A stretch of DNA of 27,078 nucleotides, from assembly GCA_964557715.1 (NCBI GenBank), contig CAZLAP010000045.1, positions 1-27,078 on the forward strand. The letters are read 5' to 3'. The notes beneath the pieces are model-generated. The model was not told the origin of the DNA. It made no database searches and saw only the letters and a program-made list of their open reading frames with translations. Both the position numbers and the translations under genes were made by a program. The DNA is from CAZLAP01 sp964557715. Its GTDB lineage: Bacteria; Patescibacteriota; Minisyncoccia; Minisyncoccales; RBG-13-42-11. Shown one piece after another: positions 1 through 6,832 of the stretch. How positions within the stretch are numbered: the first letter of the stretch is position 1; each line of letters begins with the position of its first letter.

Positions 1-426
1 TTCCGCGGAAACTGTCTTAAATCTTCCCTGGAACAAACCGCCGACTCTTTTATGTTTATTGTTAAAATAACGAACATATCCTGCGCCGAATTTCTGCATA
101 AATTTTACAATTCCGTTTTCCTCTAATTCTTCCGCCAATAAATGAAAATGATTTGGCATAAGACAATAAGCAAAAATCCGCACTAAAGGTTTTCGTTCAT
201 ACTTTGGATTTAAAATATATTCTTTTAAAACATTCAAAGTAAGGTGTCCGCGGTCCCTTTCCAGTTGCCAAAGAATATTATTGGCGCTGTTTTTATCATT
301 AAACAAACAAAGTCCTTGCAGCATGCGCCAAAAATCGCTTTCATCTTCGCAAATTAAACATTTAGCCACGCCACGATTATAAATGTGATAAATTTTCCCA
401 GGTAAAAATTGTCTTTTCCTATTCAT
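1..426 (-). CDS. REP-associated tyrosine (Y1, IS200-like) transposase, 3' end beyond window
   Basis: The reading frame is open from 426 (or from an in-frame ATG at 444) to the window edge, so the C-terminus is missing. Numbered from the ATG at 444, it shows the family's N-terminal motif YHIYNRGV (residues 19-26), the metal-binding HUH motif in YCLMPNHFHLL (His99, His101), and the later block YVRYFNNKHKRVGGLFQGRF with candidate catalytic tyrosines Tyr123 and Tyr126. This matches the Y1 transposase family in its RAYT form, single-strand DNA transposases that act on short hairpin repeats. I prefer the ATG at 426 because relatives begin about 12-15 residues before the YHIYNRG motif. It lies 116-134 bases from a 37-bp palindrome (560-596), which belongs to a family with three further copies in this window. 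That pairing fits a transposase with its non-autonomous hairpins, but mobilisation is inferred only. Confidence 0.9.
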   Translation of the reverse strand, partial: MNRKRQFLPGKIYHIYNRGVAKCLICEDESDFWRMLQGLCLFNDKNSANNILWQLERDRGHLTLNVLKEYILNPKYERKPLVRIFAYCLMPNHFHLLAEELEENGIVKFMQKFGAGYVRYFNNKHKRVGGLFQGRFKTVSAE

Positions 427-559
427 ACGTTCAATATTATACATTATTATTTATTTTTTCAGCAAGGTTAATTAAAAAGTAAAAAACAATTTATGGAACG
501 GGTTGAATACATAGGCTGACCTATTCGACAAAATTAAAAATAGAACATTTTTTATTCAT

Positions 560-596
560 GGCACCTTGTGCTTCCTCCGAGGAAGCACAAGGTGCC
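560..596. repeat. Palindromic element copy 1 (18-bp arms, 1-nt centre), intergenic
   Basis: This is a perfect inverted repeat: arm 560-577, central C at 578, arm 579-596. The inner 13 bases of the arm are CTTGTGCTTCCTC and the outer part is GGCAC, paired with GTGCC. It lies between the transposase gene and the dprA stop codon. On the plus strand it is followed by five T (598-602), but no plus-strand gene lies upstream, so I call it a member of the palindrome family rather than a terminator. Confidence 0.9.
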
Positions 597-613
597 CTTT
601 TTAATTTAGCTAA

Positions 614-1489
614 TTAAACCGGGTGAAACTTGCCGCCTTCTTCTTTGGCAAAACCTTTTAACTGCATCATTGATAAAATAGTGCCGAGCTCTGCTGCTGA
701 GATTTTTAAAAAATTAGATAATTCGTCAACATTCATTGATTCTATTCGAAGTCTTTCTAAAATTTTCTTCTCTATGCTTTCCAGGCCTTGTGCTTCCTCC
801 GAGGAAGCACAAGGCCTTTTTGGAGTTATTTTGGCTAAAAAACAACCATAATATTCTAAAATATCTTTAACAGAACCCACTGGCTCCGCCCCTTCTTTTA
901 TCAAGCGCATAATTCCTTTGGAATTTTCACTGGTAATAGGCCCTGGCACAACAAAAGTTTTTCTTTTATATTTTCTGGCGAAATCAGCAGTGATCAAAGA
1001 GCCGCTTTTTTCCCCGGCTTCCACAATTAAAACTGCCCGGCTAAGACCTGCCACAATTCTGTTTCTTCTCGGATAAGTCCAAATTTCCGGCTTAGTTTCG
1101 CCTTCGTACTCAGAAACAACCAAACTTTTATTTTTTAAAATTTCAGAATATAAATCCTGCTGGTATTCGGGATGAATCAAATCTATACCGCAAGGCATTA
1201 CTGCGATTGTTCTGCCGCCAGTTTTAAGCGCCGCCGCATGCGCGACAGCGTCAATGCCGTACATAAAACCGGAAACAATGGTCAGACCGGCAGAAGCCGC
1301 CTCTCCTGCCAATTTTTCCGCTACCTGCTTTCCGTAGGCCGTCATCTTGCGGCTACCCACTACTGCCAAACAATTTTCAAAAATACGCTCATCCCAATTA
1401 CCTTTATAATAAAGCTGTTTTGGAGCGTTTTTCCCAATTTTTCTTAATAGCTTTGGATATTTTTTATCACCGAAAGCAACAATATTCAT
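614..1489 (-). CDS. dprA: DNA processing protein DprA (Smf)
   Basis: DprA loads RecA onto incoming single-stranded DNA during natural transformation. The 291-residue protein shows the Rossmann-like DprA core: VVGSRK (43-48), SGFMYGIDAVAH (73-84), the TIAVMPCGID block (94-103), RRNRIVAGLS (141-150) and EAGEKSGSLITADFA (157-171). A C-terminal winged-helix region follows (about 237-291). The start at 1489 is chosen because it gives the usual family N-terminus and a 5-base gap after comF; an earlier in-frame ATG at 1570 would overlap comF by 76 bases. Oddity: residues 225-236 (RPCASSEEAQGL) are encoded by a 35-bp palindrome sitting in the linker between the core and the winged helix. The gene is probably co-transcribed with comF, another competence gene. 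Confidence 0.95.
   Translation of the reverse strand: MNIVAFGDKKYPKLLRKIGKNAPKQLYYKGNWDERIFENCLAVVGSRKMTAYGKQVAEKLAGEAASAGLTIVSGFMYGIDAVAHAAALKTGGRTIAVMPCGIDLIHPEYQQDLYSEILKNKSLVVSEYEGETKPEIWTYPRRNRIVAGLSRAVLIVEAGEKSGSLITADFARKYKRKTFVVPGPITSENSKGIMRLIKEGAEPVGSVKDILEYYGCFLAKITPKRPCASSEEAQGLESIEKKILERLRIESMNVDELSNFLKISAAELGTILSMMQLKGFAKEEGGKFHPV
783..817. repeat. Palindromic element copy 2, inside dprA in frame
   Basis: This is a perfect inverted repeat with 17-bp arms (783-799 and 801-817) around C800. The inner arm is CTTGTGCTTCCTC as in copy 1, but the outer bases are AGGC paired with GCCT. It is wholly inside the dprA coding sequence, contains no stop in the frame used, and adds residues 225-236 of the protein. 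Confidence 0.93.
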
Positions 1490-1494
1490 AAGAT

Positions 1495-2154
1495 TTAAAG
1501 GCTTAGTTTTCTTGCCAGAGTAAAACCCCAAACATTTTTTACTCCTGCCTTTTTTAAAACCCTTGTACATTCTGCCATAGTAGCTCCTGTGGTGTAAACA
1601 TCGTCAACCAACAAAACATTATCAACTAAAAAATCCTGCATATCTTCAGAAAAGGCAAAAGCCCCTTTAACGTTTTCTATTCTTTCTTTCGGGTTCAATC
1701 CCACCTGAGATCGGTTGTCTTTTACCTTTTTCAGCAAAGATACTGCTTGCAAGGGCTTGTGCTTCCTCGGAGGAAGCACAAGCCCTAATTTGCGGGCGAT
1801 AAGAGCCGATTGATTAAAACCTCGTTCTTTTTCTCTTTTTTTAAACATAGGTACAAAAGTAATTATTATTTTTTCCGGAAATTTCAATTCTATTTTTGTT
1901 AAAGCTTTTTCCACGAGCTCGTCAATCAAATGATATTTGCCGTTAAACTTAATTTCGTGGATCATCTTTTCTATTAAACCTTCGTATTCCCAAAGACTAA
2001 AAACGTTTTTTGACGGTGGCGCTTCGCTTAGAAAAATTTCACATTTAGGGCAAATATATCGGCCCTCTTTGCCGCAGCCAAAACAAAAACGCGGGAATAA
2101 AATTTCAGATACCAGTTCCTTAGCTTTGTTTAATGAATTTATTAGTTTCCCCAT
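1495..2154 (-). CDS. comF: ComF family phosphoribosyltransferase-like competence protein
   Basis: ComF proteins are needed for DNA uptake in transformable bacteria and combine a zinc ribbon with a phosphoribosyltransferase fold. The 219-residue protein has the N-terminal CFGC (24-27) and CPKC (35-38) pairs of the zinc ribbon. The family motif RGFNQSALIARKLGL is at 111-125, and VLLVDDVYTTGATM (180-193) is the PRPP-binding loop. Residues 124-134 (GLVLPPRKHKP) are encoded by a copy of the palindromic element, in the variable loop between the RGFNQ motif and the LKKVKDNRSQ block. dprA follows after 5 bases, so the two are probably co-transcribed. A terminator-like hairpin for the preceding clpP-pilin unit lies upstream at 2220-2245. 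I see no convincing promoter in 2155-2219. Confidence 0.93.
   Translation of the reverse strand: MGKLINSLNKAKELVSEILFPRFCFGCGKEGRYICPKCEIFLSEAPPSKNVFSLWEYEGLIEKMIHEIKFNGKYHLIDELVEKALTKIELKFPEKIIITFVPMFKKREKERGFNQSALIARKLGLVLPPRKHKPLQAVSLLKKVKDNRSQVGLNPKERIENVKGAFAFSEDMQDFLVDNVLLVDDVYTTGATMAECTRVLKKAGVKNVWGFTLARKLSL
1752..1786. repeat. Palindromic element copy 3, inside comF in frame
   Basis: This is a perfect inverted repeat with 17-bp arms (1752-1768 and 1770-1786) around G1769. The inner 13 bases are the same as in copies 1 and 2. The central base is complementary to theirs, so it lies in the opposite orientation on the plus strand. The outer bases are AGGG paired with CCCT. It is read in a different frame from the dprA copy, giving GLVLPPRKHKP. 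Confidence 0.93.
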
Positions 2155-2219
2155 ATTTATCTGCGCTCAATAATTTTTGCGCTGCCAAAAAATAAATAAA
2201 ACAATTTTTATTTTTATTT

Positions 2220-2245
2220 AAAAAATGCAGGCGTTAAATCCTGCA
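2220..2245 (-). terminator. Rho-independent terminator of the clpP-pilin unit
   Basis: Read on the minus strand, TGCAGG (2245-2240) pairs with CCTGCA (2231-2226) around an 8-base loop and is followed by six T (2225-2220). It lies 49 bases after the pilin-like gene stop and upstream of comF, so it separates the two minus-strand units. Confidence 0.7.
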
Positions 2246-2293
2246 GTTCTTTTAAAACTTTTTTAACAAATCTTTTATTTATTTTTCCGGTTT

Positions 2294-2698
2294 TTAAGGA
2301 CAATCAATTTTCCACCAGCCTTCCCGCAAACCAGTCCAGTCTTGCACGCCAATAGCCTGAAAGAAAAGATTAACGATAAACCAGGAGCTGTAAATTATAA
2401 TCAAGCCGATTGCCACCGATTTGAATAAGCTTTTCGCTTTTTCAATGTTGGCAGGATTTTCAGCTGAAAAAAAGAATAATATTCCGCCCCAGGCAACCAA
2501 AAATACAGCCACCGGAGGAATAATGCTGTATAAAATAAAATCAATTATATTTTTAAAAAGAACGAAAAAATGGCAAAATTGGCAAACATCGTCAGGCGAA
2601 GGCATACCCGGCCCGCAGGGAACCAAACGGGCATATGCCTGTTGGGCAATTAAAGAAAAAGTGAAAATTAAAAGAATAACTAAAAGTATTTTTTTCAT
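2294..2698 (-). CDS. VirB2/TrbC-like pilin family membrane protein
   Basis: This 134-residue protein has a signal peptide (about 1-23, ending AYA-RL), a Cys-containing mature N-terminus (Cys28, 39, 42) and two hydrophobic helices (about 45-77 and 91-113) joined by a short loop with the pattern SAENPANIEKAKS. That is the architecture of VirB2/TrbC conjugative pilins. The same module (small/aromatic residues, Ser, a NP or KP/DP step, an AK pair, then a second helix) recurs in the three large proteins at 17155, 18934 and 20756, so it is a fourth paralogue. It is the only one of pilin size, with just a 21-residue tail. It follows clpP by 5 bases on the same strand and is probably co-transcribed. 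Membrane location is certain enough; a pilus-subunit role is inference. Confidence 0.75.
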   Translation of the reverse strand: MKKILLVILLIFTFSLIAQQAYARLVPCGPGMPSPDDVCQFCHFFVLFKNIIDFILYSIIPPVAVFLVAWGGILFFFSAENPANIEKAKSLFKSVAIGLIIIYSSWFIVNLFFQAIGVQDWTGLREGWWKIDCP

Positions 2699-2703
2699 AA
2701 GCG

Positions 2704-3288
2704 CTAATCTTTTGGCTTTATCACTTGGTCAACTATGCCGTATTCCTTGGCTTCCTCGGCAGACAAATAAAAATCGCGATCAGTATCCTTTTCAATTTTA
2801 GCCAAAGGCTGGCCCGTATGCTTGGCCAGTATTTTATTCAACTTTTCCTTAATTTTTACAATCTGTTTAGCGGTAATTTCAATTTCCACAGCTTCTCCAG
2901 TAACCCCGCCAGCCACCTGATGCAGAAGAACCTGAGAGTTGGGCAGAGCAAATCTTTTTCCTTTTTCTCCGGCAGCCAGCAAAGTCGCGCCCATAGAAGC
3001 CGCCATACCGATACAAACAGTGGAAATATTGGGCTTAACGTACTGCATAGTATCATAAATAGCCATGCCGGCAGTAACAGAACCGCCCGGAGTATTGATG
3101 TAAAGCTTAATATCTTTGTCGGAATCCTTGGAAGCTAAAAAAAGCATTTGGGCAATAATAGAATTGGCCAGAGCGTCGGAAACCGGGCCTGCTAAAAAAA
3201 TTATTCTGTCTTTAAGAAGGCGGGAATAAATATCATAAGCCCTTTCTCCATATTGGCTTTTTTCAATTACGGTTGGAATAAGGTTCAT
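2704..3288 (-). CDS. clpP: ATP-dependent Clp protease proteolytic subunit ClpP
   Basis: This is the serine peptidase subunit that forms a barrel and degrades proteins unfolded by a Clp ATPase in the cytoplasm. At 194 residues it has normal family length. The catalytic triad can be read directly: Ser98 in GMAASMGA, His123 in VLLHQ and Asp172 in DRDFYLS. The N-terminal IPTVIEKSQYGERAYDIYSR and NTPGGSVTAG motifs are also typical. The block after His123 reads VAGG instead of the more common PxGG, a minor variation. No clpX or trigger-factor gene is adjacent. A promoter lies at 3349-3378. Confidence 0.97.
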   Translation of the reverse strand: MNLIPTVIEKSQYGERAYDIYSRLLKDRIIFLAGPVSDALANSIIAQMLFLASKDSDKDIKLYINTPGGSVTAGMAIYDTMQYVKPNISTVCIGMAASMGATLLAAGEKGKRFALPNSQVLLHQVAGGVTGEAVEIEITAKQIVKIKEKLNKILAKHTGQPLAKIEKDTDRDFYLSAEEAKEYGIVDQVIKPKD

Positions 3289-3348
3289 AAGAAAAATTTT
3301 TACCGATGAAATAGATTAAAAGTGAAAAAATTCTCATTAGCTTTTTTT

Positions 3349-3378
3349 ATTATATCAAATATCAAACCAAAAAGACAA
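3349..3378 (-). promoter_or_regulatory. Predicted sigma-70-type promoter of clpP
   Basis: On the minus strand, TTGTCT (3378-3373), an 18-base spacer and a perfect TATAAT (3354-3349) point at clpP. Predicted transcription starts near 3342, giving a leader of about 54 bases. The -35 box lies inside the 3' end of hppA. Confidence 0.55.
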
Positions 3379-5344
3379 CAATCAGCAAAGCAACCACATT
3401 CAGCACTTTAATCATAGGGTTAATGGCCGGACCAGCCGTGTCTTTGTAAGGGTCGCCGACCGTATCGCCGGTCACTGCCGCCTGGTGGCTGAAACTTCCT
3501 TTTCCTCCGAAATTTCCTTCTTCTATGTATTTTTTGGCATTGTCCCAAGCAGCTCCGCCGGAAGTCATTGATATTGCCAAAAAAACGCCTACAACAATAG
3601 AGCCTATCAGCATCCCTCCCAAAGCTTCCAGACCAAGCAGAAGGCCGATTAAGATAGGCGAAACCACCGGCAAGAGGGCAGGCAAGAGCATTTCTTTTAA
3701 GGCGGATTTGGTAACAATATCAACGCATTTTGAATAATCGGGCCGACCGCTCCCGTCCATCAAACCTTTTATTTCTTTAAACTGCCTTCTAACTTCTTCT
3801 ACCACCGAACCGGCAGCTTTTCCAACTGCTGTCATTGAAAGAGCAGTAAAATAATAAGCAATGACTCCGCCGGCAAAAAGCCCGACCAAAACTTTCGGGT
3901 CATCCAACAAAAAATTAATTTTCATTCCCAATTCCAACAATTCCTGGGTGTAGGCGGAAAACAGAACAAGCGCCGCCAAGCCGGCAGAAGCTATGGCATA
4001 ACCCTTGGTCACCGCCTTAGTCGTATTGCCGACAGAGTCCAAAGCGTCGGTTATTTTTCTGTTTTCTTCCGGCAAATCAGACATTTCGGAAATGCCTGCC
4101 GCGTTATCAGTAATAGGACCGTAAGAATCCAAAGCGATAATCAGCCCGGTCAAGGAAAGCATAGCTACGGCGGCTAAAGCCAAACCGTACATTCCGCCGA
4201 AATAATAACTGGCTAAAATTCCGGCGCAAATGACAATTACCGGCAGAATTGTTGATTTCATACCTACAGCCAGGCCGATGATAATATTAGTGCCGTGGCC
4301 CGATTCAGAAGCCTTGGCTATTGACTGCACTGGGGAATATTTCTTAGAAGTGAAAAACTCAGTGATAACAAACATCAAGGCTGCAATTAAAAGTCCGACA
4401 AGAACCGGCAAATAAAGAGATATTGCCGGGACTTTCAGGCTCTGGCTGAATTGGCAGGCAGTCAGTAAAAAACCAACGGCCGACAAAAAACCGGAAACAA
4501 TCAACCCCTTGTAAAGAGCCGGCATTATGCTTTGTTTTTTTCCCAGTTTGACAAAAAAAGTTGAAACGACTGAAGCCAAAATAGCAATAGAACCCAGAAT
4601 TAAAGGCAGAAATACAGCCTCCTGAAAATTAGGAAAAATCAAACTTCCTAAAACCATAGCAGCCACTACAGTAACAACATAAGTTTCAAAAAGGTCGGCC
4701 GCCATTCCTGCGCAATCGCCGACATTATCTCCAACCTGGTCAGCGATTACCGCCGGATTTCTCGGATCATCTTCCGGAATGCCTTTCTCAACTTTGCCGA
4801 CCAAATCAGCCCCCACATCAGCCGCTTTGGTATAAATGCCTCCGCCCAATCTGGCAAAAACTGAAATTAAACTGCCGCCAAATCCTAAAGCGATTAAAGA
4901 CTTCAAGTCTTGGGTAATTAAATAAAAGCCGGCAACAGAAAGCAAGGCTAAACCAACAACTAAAAAACCGGTCACTGACCCGCCCTTGAAAGCTAAAGCC
5001 AGAGCAGGCTTTAATCCTTTTTTGGCTGCTTCAGCCACTTTAACATTGGCTTTAGTTGAAACAACCATGCCGAGAAAACCGGCTAAACCGGAGGCCGCTG
5101 CTCCAACCAAAAAACCGAAAGCTATTTTTGTTCCCAATAAAAAAATTAAAAGAAAAAAAATAACAACTGCCACCAGAGAGCAAGTGATATATTGCCTTTT
5201 CAGAAAGGCCATTGCGCCTTCTTTTATTGCCTGAGAGATTTCAACCATTTTACCCGAACCGGAAGGGGCTTTATTGATTTCTTTGACAAGGAAAAAGGCG
5301 AAAATTAAAGAAAAAAGAGAAACAACGATTGGAATGATAAGCAT
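3362..5344 (-). CDS. hppA: Membrane-bound proton-translocating pyrophosphatase
   Basis: This integral membrane pump couples hydrolysis of pyrophosphate to ion export. The 660-residue protein has many hydrophobic helices and the family's substrate-binding motifs: DVGADLVGKVE (176-186), then DDPRNPAVIADQVGDNVGDC (192-211) and AADLFE (215-220), with the C-terminal GGAAWDNAKKYIE and VTGDTVGDPYKDTAGPAINP blocks. At the position that separates K+-dependent from K+-independent enzymes it has Lys443 in GNTTKA, the K+-independent, proton-pumping type. It lies 25 bases after nusA on the same strand, with no clear promoter of its own. It ends in TGA, which shows that TGA is a stop codon here. Confidence 0.96.
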   Translation of the reverse strand: MLIIPIVVSLFSLIFAFFLVKEINKAPSGSGKMVEISQAIKEGAMAFLKRQYITCSLVAVVIFFLLIFLLGTKIAFGFLVGAAASGLAGFLGMVVSTKANVKVAEAAKKGLKPALALAFKGGSVTGFLVVGLALLSVAGFYLITQDLKSLIALGFGGSLISVFARLGGGIYTKAADVGADLVGKVEKGIPEDDPRNPAVIADQVGDNVGDCAGMAADLFETYVVTVVAAMVLGSLIFPNFQEAVFLPLILGSIAILASVVSTFFVKLGKKQSIMPALYKGLIVSGFLSAVGFLLTACQFSQSLKVPAISLYLPVLVGLLIAALMFVITEFFTSKKYSPVQSIAKASESGHGTNIIIGLAVGMKSTILPVIVICAGILASYYFGGMYGLALAAVAMLSLTGLIIALDSYGPITDNAAGISEMSDLPEENRKITDALDSVGNTTKAVTKGYAIASAGLAALVLFSAYTQELLELGMKINFLLDDPKVLVGLFAGGVIAYYFTALSMTAVGKAAGSVVEEVRRQFKEIKGLMDGSGRPDYSKCVDIVTKSALKEMLLPALLPVVSPILIGLLLGLEALGGMLIGSIVVGVFLAISMTSGGAAWDNAKKYIEEGNFGGKGSFSHQAAVTGDTVGDPYKDTAGPAINPMIKVLNVVALLIVVFLV

Positions 5345-5369
5345 AAGTTTAAAATTTTTAATTTTTAAT

Positions 5370-6584
5370 TTAACGACTTTTCTTTTTTGCTTTTGGCTTT
5401 TCTTCTTCTTTTTTGTTTTTCGGTTTTTCTTCTTTTTGCTCTTCTTCCTCCAGTTCTTCAGAGCTTTTAACGTCTATTTTCCAGCCCGTTAATTTAGCTG
5501 CCAGTCTTACGTTTTGGCCGTCCTTGCCGATTGCCAAGGAAAGCTGGTCTTCCGGCACAATGACCAAAGCCTTGTTTTTCGGCATTATTTTCACTTCCAA
5601 AACCTTGGCCGGGGACAAAGAATTGGCAACGTATTTTTCCGGCTCAGCAGAATATTCAATAATGTCAATTTTTTCTCCGCCGAGTTCGTTAATAACAGCC
5701 ATAACCCTTGTTCCTTTTTGGCCAACCATTGAACCTATAGGATCTATTTCTTCCGTATCAGCGCTTACGGAAATTTTAGACCGCGAACCGGGCTCTCTGG
5801 CTATTGACTTTATCTGAACTTGGCCTGAAGAAACTTCAGGAACTTCCAGCTTGAAAAGTTTTGAAATAAGCTTGGGATAAGCGCGCGATAAAATTATTGA
5901 AGGGCCTTTCGGAGTTTCTTCAACTTTTAAAAGATAAGTTTTAAGCCTCTGGCCTGGCCTGTAGAATTCTCCAGGAACCTGCTCTTCTCTGGGCAAAATA
6001 GCCAAAGTTTTGCCAATGTCCAAAAAAATATTTCTTCCTTCAACCCTTTGCACTATTCCGGAAATTATTTCTCCTTCTTTTGACCTGTACTCGTCCAAAA
6101 TGCTTTCTTTTTCAGCTTCCCTGATTTTCTGCAGAATAACCTGCTTGGCGGTCTGGCTGGCAATTCTGCCGTAATCTTCTTTTGTCTCCAGGGGAAATTC
6201 CAGTTCTTGGCCGGCTTTTATTTCGGGCTTTATATCCTTTGCTTCTTCCAGCATTATGTGTTTTTCCGGATTAAAACGGATTTTTTTGTCTTCTTGAGAA
6301 TAATTCTTGCCAGAAGCTTCTGCTTTAGATTCACTTTCTTTGAGCTCAGCCAATTCTTTTTCGCTGTAAATCATTTTTTTGTCCACCACGGTTTTCACTT
6401 GCCAAAACTTAACGTCGCCTGATTCCTGGTCAAGTTTAGCTTTGATTATCTGGCCTTTTTTACCGTAGTCTTTCTTATAGGCCGCAGCAATCGCCACTTC
6501 AATGGTTTCCAAAACCTTTTCCACGGAAATGCCTTTTTCCTCGGCAATCTGGGCAATGGCTGACATAAAATTTTTTATATCCAT
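5370..6584 (-). CDS. nusA: Transcription termination/antitermination factor NusA
   Basis: NusA binds RNA polymerase and nascent RNA and modulates pausing, termination and antitermination. From the ATG at 6584 the protein has 404 residues: the N-terminal polymerase-binding domain (1 to about 165), S1 (about 170-235), KH1 with GQKG (288-291) and KH2 with GKDG (353-356). No C-terminal acidic repeats follow, only a low-complexity Glu/Lys tail (375-404). The N-terminal domain carries a charged Lys/Glu-rich stretch at about 70-115 that looks like an insertion. The start at 6584 is preferred over 6632 because MDIKNFMSAIAQIAEEKGIS is the normal family N-terminus and the promoter at 6631-6658 would overlap the longer form. 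The usual neighbours rimP and infB are absent. Confidence 0.95.
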   Translation of the reverse strand: MDIKNFMSAIAQIAEEKGISVEKVLETIEVAIAAAYKKDYGKKGQIIKAKLDQESGDVKFWQVKTVVDKKMIYSEKELAELKESESKAEASGKNYSQEDKKIRFNPEKHIMLEEAKDIKPEIKAGQELEFPLETKEDYGRIASQTAKQVILQKIREAEKESILDEYRSKEGEIISGIVQRVEGRNIFLDIGKTLAILPREEQVPGEFYRPGQRLKTYLLKVEETPKGPSIILSRAYPKLISKLFKLEVPEVSSGQVQIKSIAREPGSRSKISVSADTEEIDPIGSMVGQKGTRVMAVINELGGEKIDIIEYSAEPEKYVANSLSPAKVLEVKIMPKNKALVIVPEDQLSLAIGKDGQNVRLAAKLTGWKIDVKSSEELEEEEQKEEKPKNKKEEEKPKAKKKSR

Positions 6585-6630
6585 AAAAATAATTTTAAAA
6601 AATAGGCCCGTTCTTTGACGGACTAAAATC

Positions 6631-6658
6631 ATATTAACATAACCAATCCAGCCGTCAA
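6631..6658 (-). promoter_or_regulatory. Predicted promoter of nusA
   Basis: On the minus strand, TTGACG (6658-6653), a 16-base spacer and TAATAT (6636-6631) preceded by TGT (extended -10). The predicted start near 6624 gives a 40-base leader, which opens with a 6-bp hairpin (6623-6606). Confidence 0.6.
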
Positions 6659-6674
6659 CTCTTTAAGAATTTTA

Positions 6675-6745
6675 TGGACCTGGGGAGAATCGAACTCCCG
6701 TTTCGGCAATGCGAATGCCGCGTTCTGCCGCTGAACTACAGGCCC
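6675..6745 (-). tRNA. tRNA-Ala(CGC)
   Basis: This 71-base cloverleaf has a 7-bp acceptor stem (GGGCCTG/CAGGTCC), a GTTC/GAAC D-stem, a CGGCA/TGCCG anticodon stem with loop TTCGCAT, a 4-base variable loop and a GGGAG/CTCCC T-stem. Anticodon CGC reads GCG. The G3:U70 wobble pair in the acceptor, the main alanine identity element, supports the call. The discriminator is A and CCA is not encoded. Confidence 0.95.
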
Positions 6746-6761
6746 TTGATATTTTAAAATT

Positions 6762-6832
6762 TCGGGGCGCTGGGAATTGAACCCAGGCTGCTGACTCCCG
6801 AAGCCAGTGTACTGCCGTTATACTACGCCCCG
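6762..6832 (-). tRNA. tRNA-Pro(CGG)
   Basis: This 71-base cloverleaf has acceptor CGGGGCG/CGCCCCG, anticodon stem CTGGC/GTCAG with loop TTCGGGA, a 4-base variable loop and T-stem CTGGG/CCCAG. Anticodon CGG reads CCG. C1-G72 and G37 agree with bacterial proline tRNAs. The discriminator is A and CCA is not encoded. The 5' end directly abuts the stop codon of the CCA-adding enzyme gene (6833-6835). Confidence 0.95.

Noticed and set aside
560..596. Rho-independent terminator on the plus strand (strong hairpin followed by TTTTT)
   Set aside because: No plus-strand gene lies upstream, and the same hairpin occurs inside two coding regions, so it is a repeat. On the minus strand, where dprA needs a terminator, no T-run follows.
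1490..1570. Longer DprA start at 1570
   Set aside because: It would overlap comF and add a Lys-rich, non-conserved 27-residue extension; the ATG at 1489 gives the normal N-terminus.
560..1786. CRISPR-like array of 35-bp repeats
   Set aside because: The spacing is irregular (hundreds of bases), two copies are within real genes, orientation differs and no cas gene is present.
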